DNA of 64,000 nucleotides from Phytohabitans suffuscus. Its GTDB lineage: Bacteria; Actinomycetota; Actinomycetes; Mycobacteriales; Micromonosporaceae. The notes beneath the pieces were generated by a model. It was not told the origin of the DNA, searched no databases, and was given only the letters and a program-made list of their open reading frames with translations. The position numbers and the translations under genes are program-made. The stretch is from positions 8,184,320 through 8,248,319 of the forward strand of contig NZ_AP022871.1 of NCBI RefSeq assembly GCF_011764565.1, in the 5' to 3' direction. Shown piece after piece: positions 62,554-64,000 of this stretch; position 1 is the first letter of the stretch, and the number at the start of each line of letters is the position of its first letter.

Positions 62554-63855
62554 ATGGCTCGTCCGCGGATCGTCATCGTCGGGGCCGGGTTCGCCGGCTA
62601 CCACTGCGCACGCGAGCTGGCCCGGCTCGCCCGGGGCGCGGCGGACATCATGCTCCTCAACCCGACAGACTTCTTCCTGTACCTGCCGCTGCTGCCCGAG
62701 GTGGCGGCCTCGGGCCTGGAGCCGCGGCGGATCGCGGTGTCGATACCCGGCACGCTCGGCGGCGGCGTGCGGCTGGTGCTGGGCAGGGCGACCGGCGTCG
62801 ACCTCGACCGGCGGCGGGTGCGCTACTCCGACCCGGAGGGTGGCTCGGGCGAGCTGCGCTACGACCGGCTCGTGCTCGCCGCGGGCAGCGTCAACAAGCT
62901 GCTGCCCATCCCCGGGGTGGCCGAGCACGCGCACGGGTTCCGCGGCATCCACGAGGCCCTGTACCTGCGCGACCACGTCACCCGCCAGGTCGAGCTGGCC
63001 GACGCCACCGACGACCGGCGGGAGCGGGCGGCGCGGCTCACGTTCGTGGTGGTCGGCGCCGGCTACACCGGCACCGAGGTGGCGGCGCACGGCGCGCTGT
63101 TCACCCGCGACCTGCTCGCGCGCCACCCGCGGCTGGCCGACGACGCGGTGCGGTGGCTGCTGCTGGACGTCGCCGACCGGGTGCTGCCCGACCTCGACCA
63201 GCGGCTGTCCCGCACCGCCGACCGGGTGCTGCGCGAGCGCGACATCGACGTGCGGATGGGCACGTCGGTGAAGGAGGCGACGCACGACGGCGTGCACCTC
63301 AGCGACGGCAACTTCCTGCCCACCCGCACCCTCGTGTGGTGCGTGGGGGTGCGGCCCGACCCGCTCGTCGCCGACCTGGGCCTGGTCACCCACAAGGGGC
63401 GGCTGGTCGTCGACGAGTACCTGGGCGTCCCCGGCCGTCCCGAGGTGCTGGCCTGCGGCGACGCGGCGGCCGTGCCCGACCTGACCCGGCCCGGCGAGAT
63501 CACCGCGATGACCGCGCAACACGCCGAACGCCAGGGCAAGCTGGCCGCGCGCAACATCGCCGCCTCGTACGGCAGGGGCGAGCCCCGCGCGTACAAGCAC
63601 CACGACCTCGGCTTCGTCGTCGACCTCGGCGGCGTGCAGGCGGCGGCCGACCCGCTCGGCGTCCCGCTGGGCGGGCCGGTGGCCAAGGCGCTGACCGCCG
63701 GCTACCACCTGCTCTCGATGCCCGGCAACCGGGTGCGCACCGCCACCGACTGGGCGCTCAACTCGGTGCTGCGGCGCGAGACCGTCCAGCTTGGACTGAT
63801 CCGGGCTCCGGCGGTTCCACTGGACACGGCGAAGCCGGAGGCCCGTACCATGTGA
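62554..63855 (+). CDS. NAD(P)/FAD-dependent oxidoreductase, NDH-2-like
   Basis: The 433-residue flavoprotein has two dinucleotide-binding motifs, VIVGAGFAGYHCARELAR at the start and FVVVGAGYTGTEVAAHGA near residue 165, plus the late FAD motif VLACGDAAAVPD. The order and length match type II NADH dehydrogenases, which pass electrons from NADH to quinone at the membrane surface. GGGAGAGG lies before ATG 62554. An MFS transporter gene follows at once. Confidence 0.88.
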   Translation: MARPRIVIVGAGFAGYHCARELARLARGAADIMLLNPTDFFLYLPLLPEVAASGLEPRRIAVSIPGTLGGGVRLVLGRATGVDLDRRRVRYSDPEGGSGELRYDRLVLAAGSVNKLLPIPGVAEHAHGFRGIHEALYLRDHVTRQVELADATDDRRERAARLTFVVVGAGYTGTEVAAHGALFTRDLLARHPRLADDAVRWLLLDVADRVLPDLDQRLSRTADRVLRERDIDVRMGTSVKEATHDGVHLSDGNFLPTRTLVWCVGVRPDPLVADLGLVTHKGRLVVDEYLGVPGRPEVLACGDAAAVPDLTRPGEITAMTAQHAERQGKLAARNIAASYGRGEPRAYKHHDLGFVVDLGGVQAAADPLGVPLGGPVAKALTAGYHLLSMPGNRVRTATDWALNSVLRRETVQLGLIRAPAVPLDTAKPEARTM

Positions 63856-63857
63856 TC

Positions 63858-64000
63858 ATGGTGCGCTACGCGGAGGCGGCCGGCCGGTGGGTGCTGCTGG
63901 CCACCGTCCTCGGCTCGGGGCTCACGTTCCTGGACGCCACCGTCGTCAACATCGCGCTGCCCCGGATCGGCGAGGAATTCGGCGCCGGCGCGGCCGCTCT
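63858..64000 (+). CDS. MFS drug-type transporter, N-terminal fragment cut by the window edge
   Basis: The first 47 residues are seen. WVLLATVLGSGLTFLDATVV followed by NIALPRIGEEF is the first helix and the D(A)TVVNIALP signature of DHA2-type drug exporters with 14 spans. ATG 63858 starts two bases after the upstream TGA region, so it is probably co-transcribed with the NDH-2-like gene. Confidence 0.82.
   Translation, partial: MVRYAEAAGRWVLLATVLGSGLTFLDATVVNIALPRIGEEFGAGAAA

Overview
The window is about 72% GC with strongly G/C-ending codons, many GTG starts and chains of genes joined by 4-base stop/start overlaps. Together with a complete ergothioneine operon, MalT-type LuxR and SARP-type regulators, a DrrAB-type exporter and many secreted polysaccharide enzymes, this points to a soil or plant-associated actinomycete, most likely Micromonosporaceae (family placement is inference). 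No tRNA, rRNA, CRISPR, integrase or transposase was seen.

Layout. 1-8.9 kb: start of an aldo/keto reductase, a large secreted glycoside hydrolase, an M24 peptidase, an acyl-CoA dehydrogenase carrying an in-frame palindromic insert, an acetylxylan esterase-like enzyme with a divergent AraC regulator, and an alpha/beta hydrolase. 9.2-17.1 kb: minus-strand sugar-acid dehydratase, thioredoxin-fold protein, MFS exporter, SDR and a MalT-like LuxR regulator. 17.3-27.1 kb: the most unusual part. A plus-strand operon encodes a MEDS-STAS sensor, a GHKL ATPase, a fused DUF692-DUF2063 enzyme and a CHAT-NACHT-FGE protein. It is followed by a small Cys-containing protein and faces a minus-strand pair (membrane protein plus radical SAM/SPASM). 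27.2-34.5 kb: a WhiA-like orphan, an orphan TAXI binding lipoprotein, a two-component system, a GH43 enzyme with mosaic codon use and an amidase. 34.6-41.3 kb: SARP-type regulator, DrrAB-like exporter and two secreted proteins, one a NucA/NucB nuclease. 41.4-43.8 kb: CopB-type ATPase and CsoR sharing an operator. 43.9-49.1 kb: ECF sigma factor, a small protein, and a divergent TPR-CHAT / subtilisin pair. 49.1-54.5 kb: egtABCDE. 54.8-57.1 kb: membrane-anchored STAND ATPase with TPRs. 57.1-61.4 kb: an amino-sugar-like gene set (GNAT, DegT aminotransferase, Gfo/Idh/MocA dehydrogenase, divergent sugar kinase). 61.5-64 kb: esterase, NDH-2-like oxidoreductase and the start of an MFS transporter.

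How genes may work together. The 17.3-27.1 kb block looks like a regulated conflict or signalling system: partner-switching sensors, a caspase-like protease fused to a NACHT switch and an FGE-fold sensor, and two peptide-modifying-type enzymes. This is inference. A second CHAT protease sits at 45-47.7 kb next to a subtilisin and a sigma factor.

Quality caution. Nine reading-frame breaks in eight genes are all explained by one missing base, eight of them in a short G or C run. That pattern suggests uncorrected sequencing deletions rather than decay, so these genes are annotated as single genes with the break noted.
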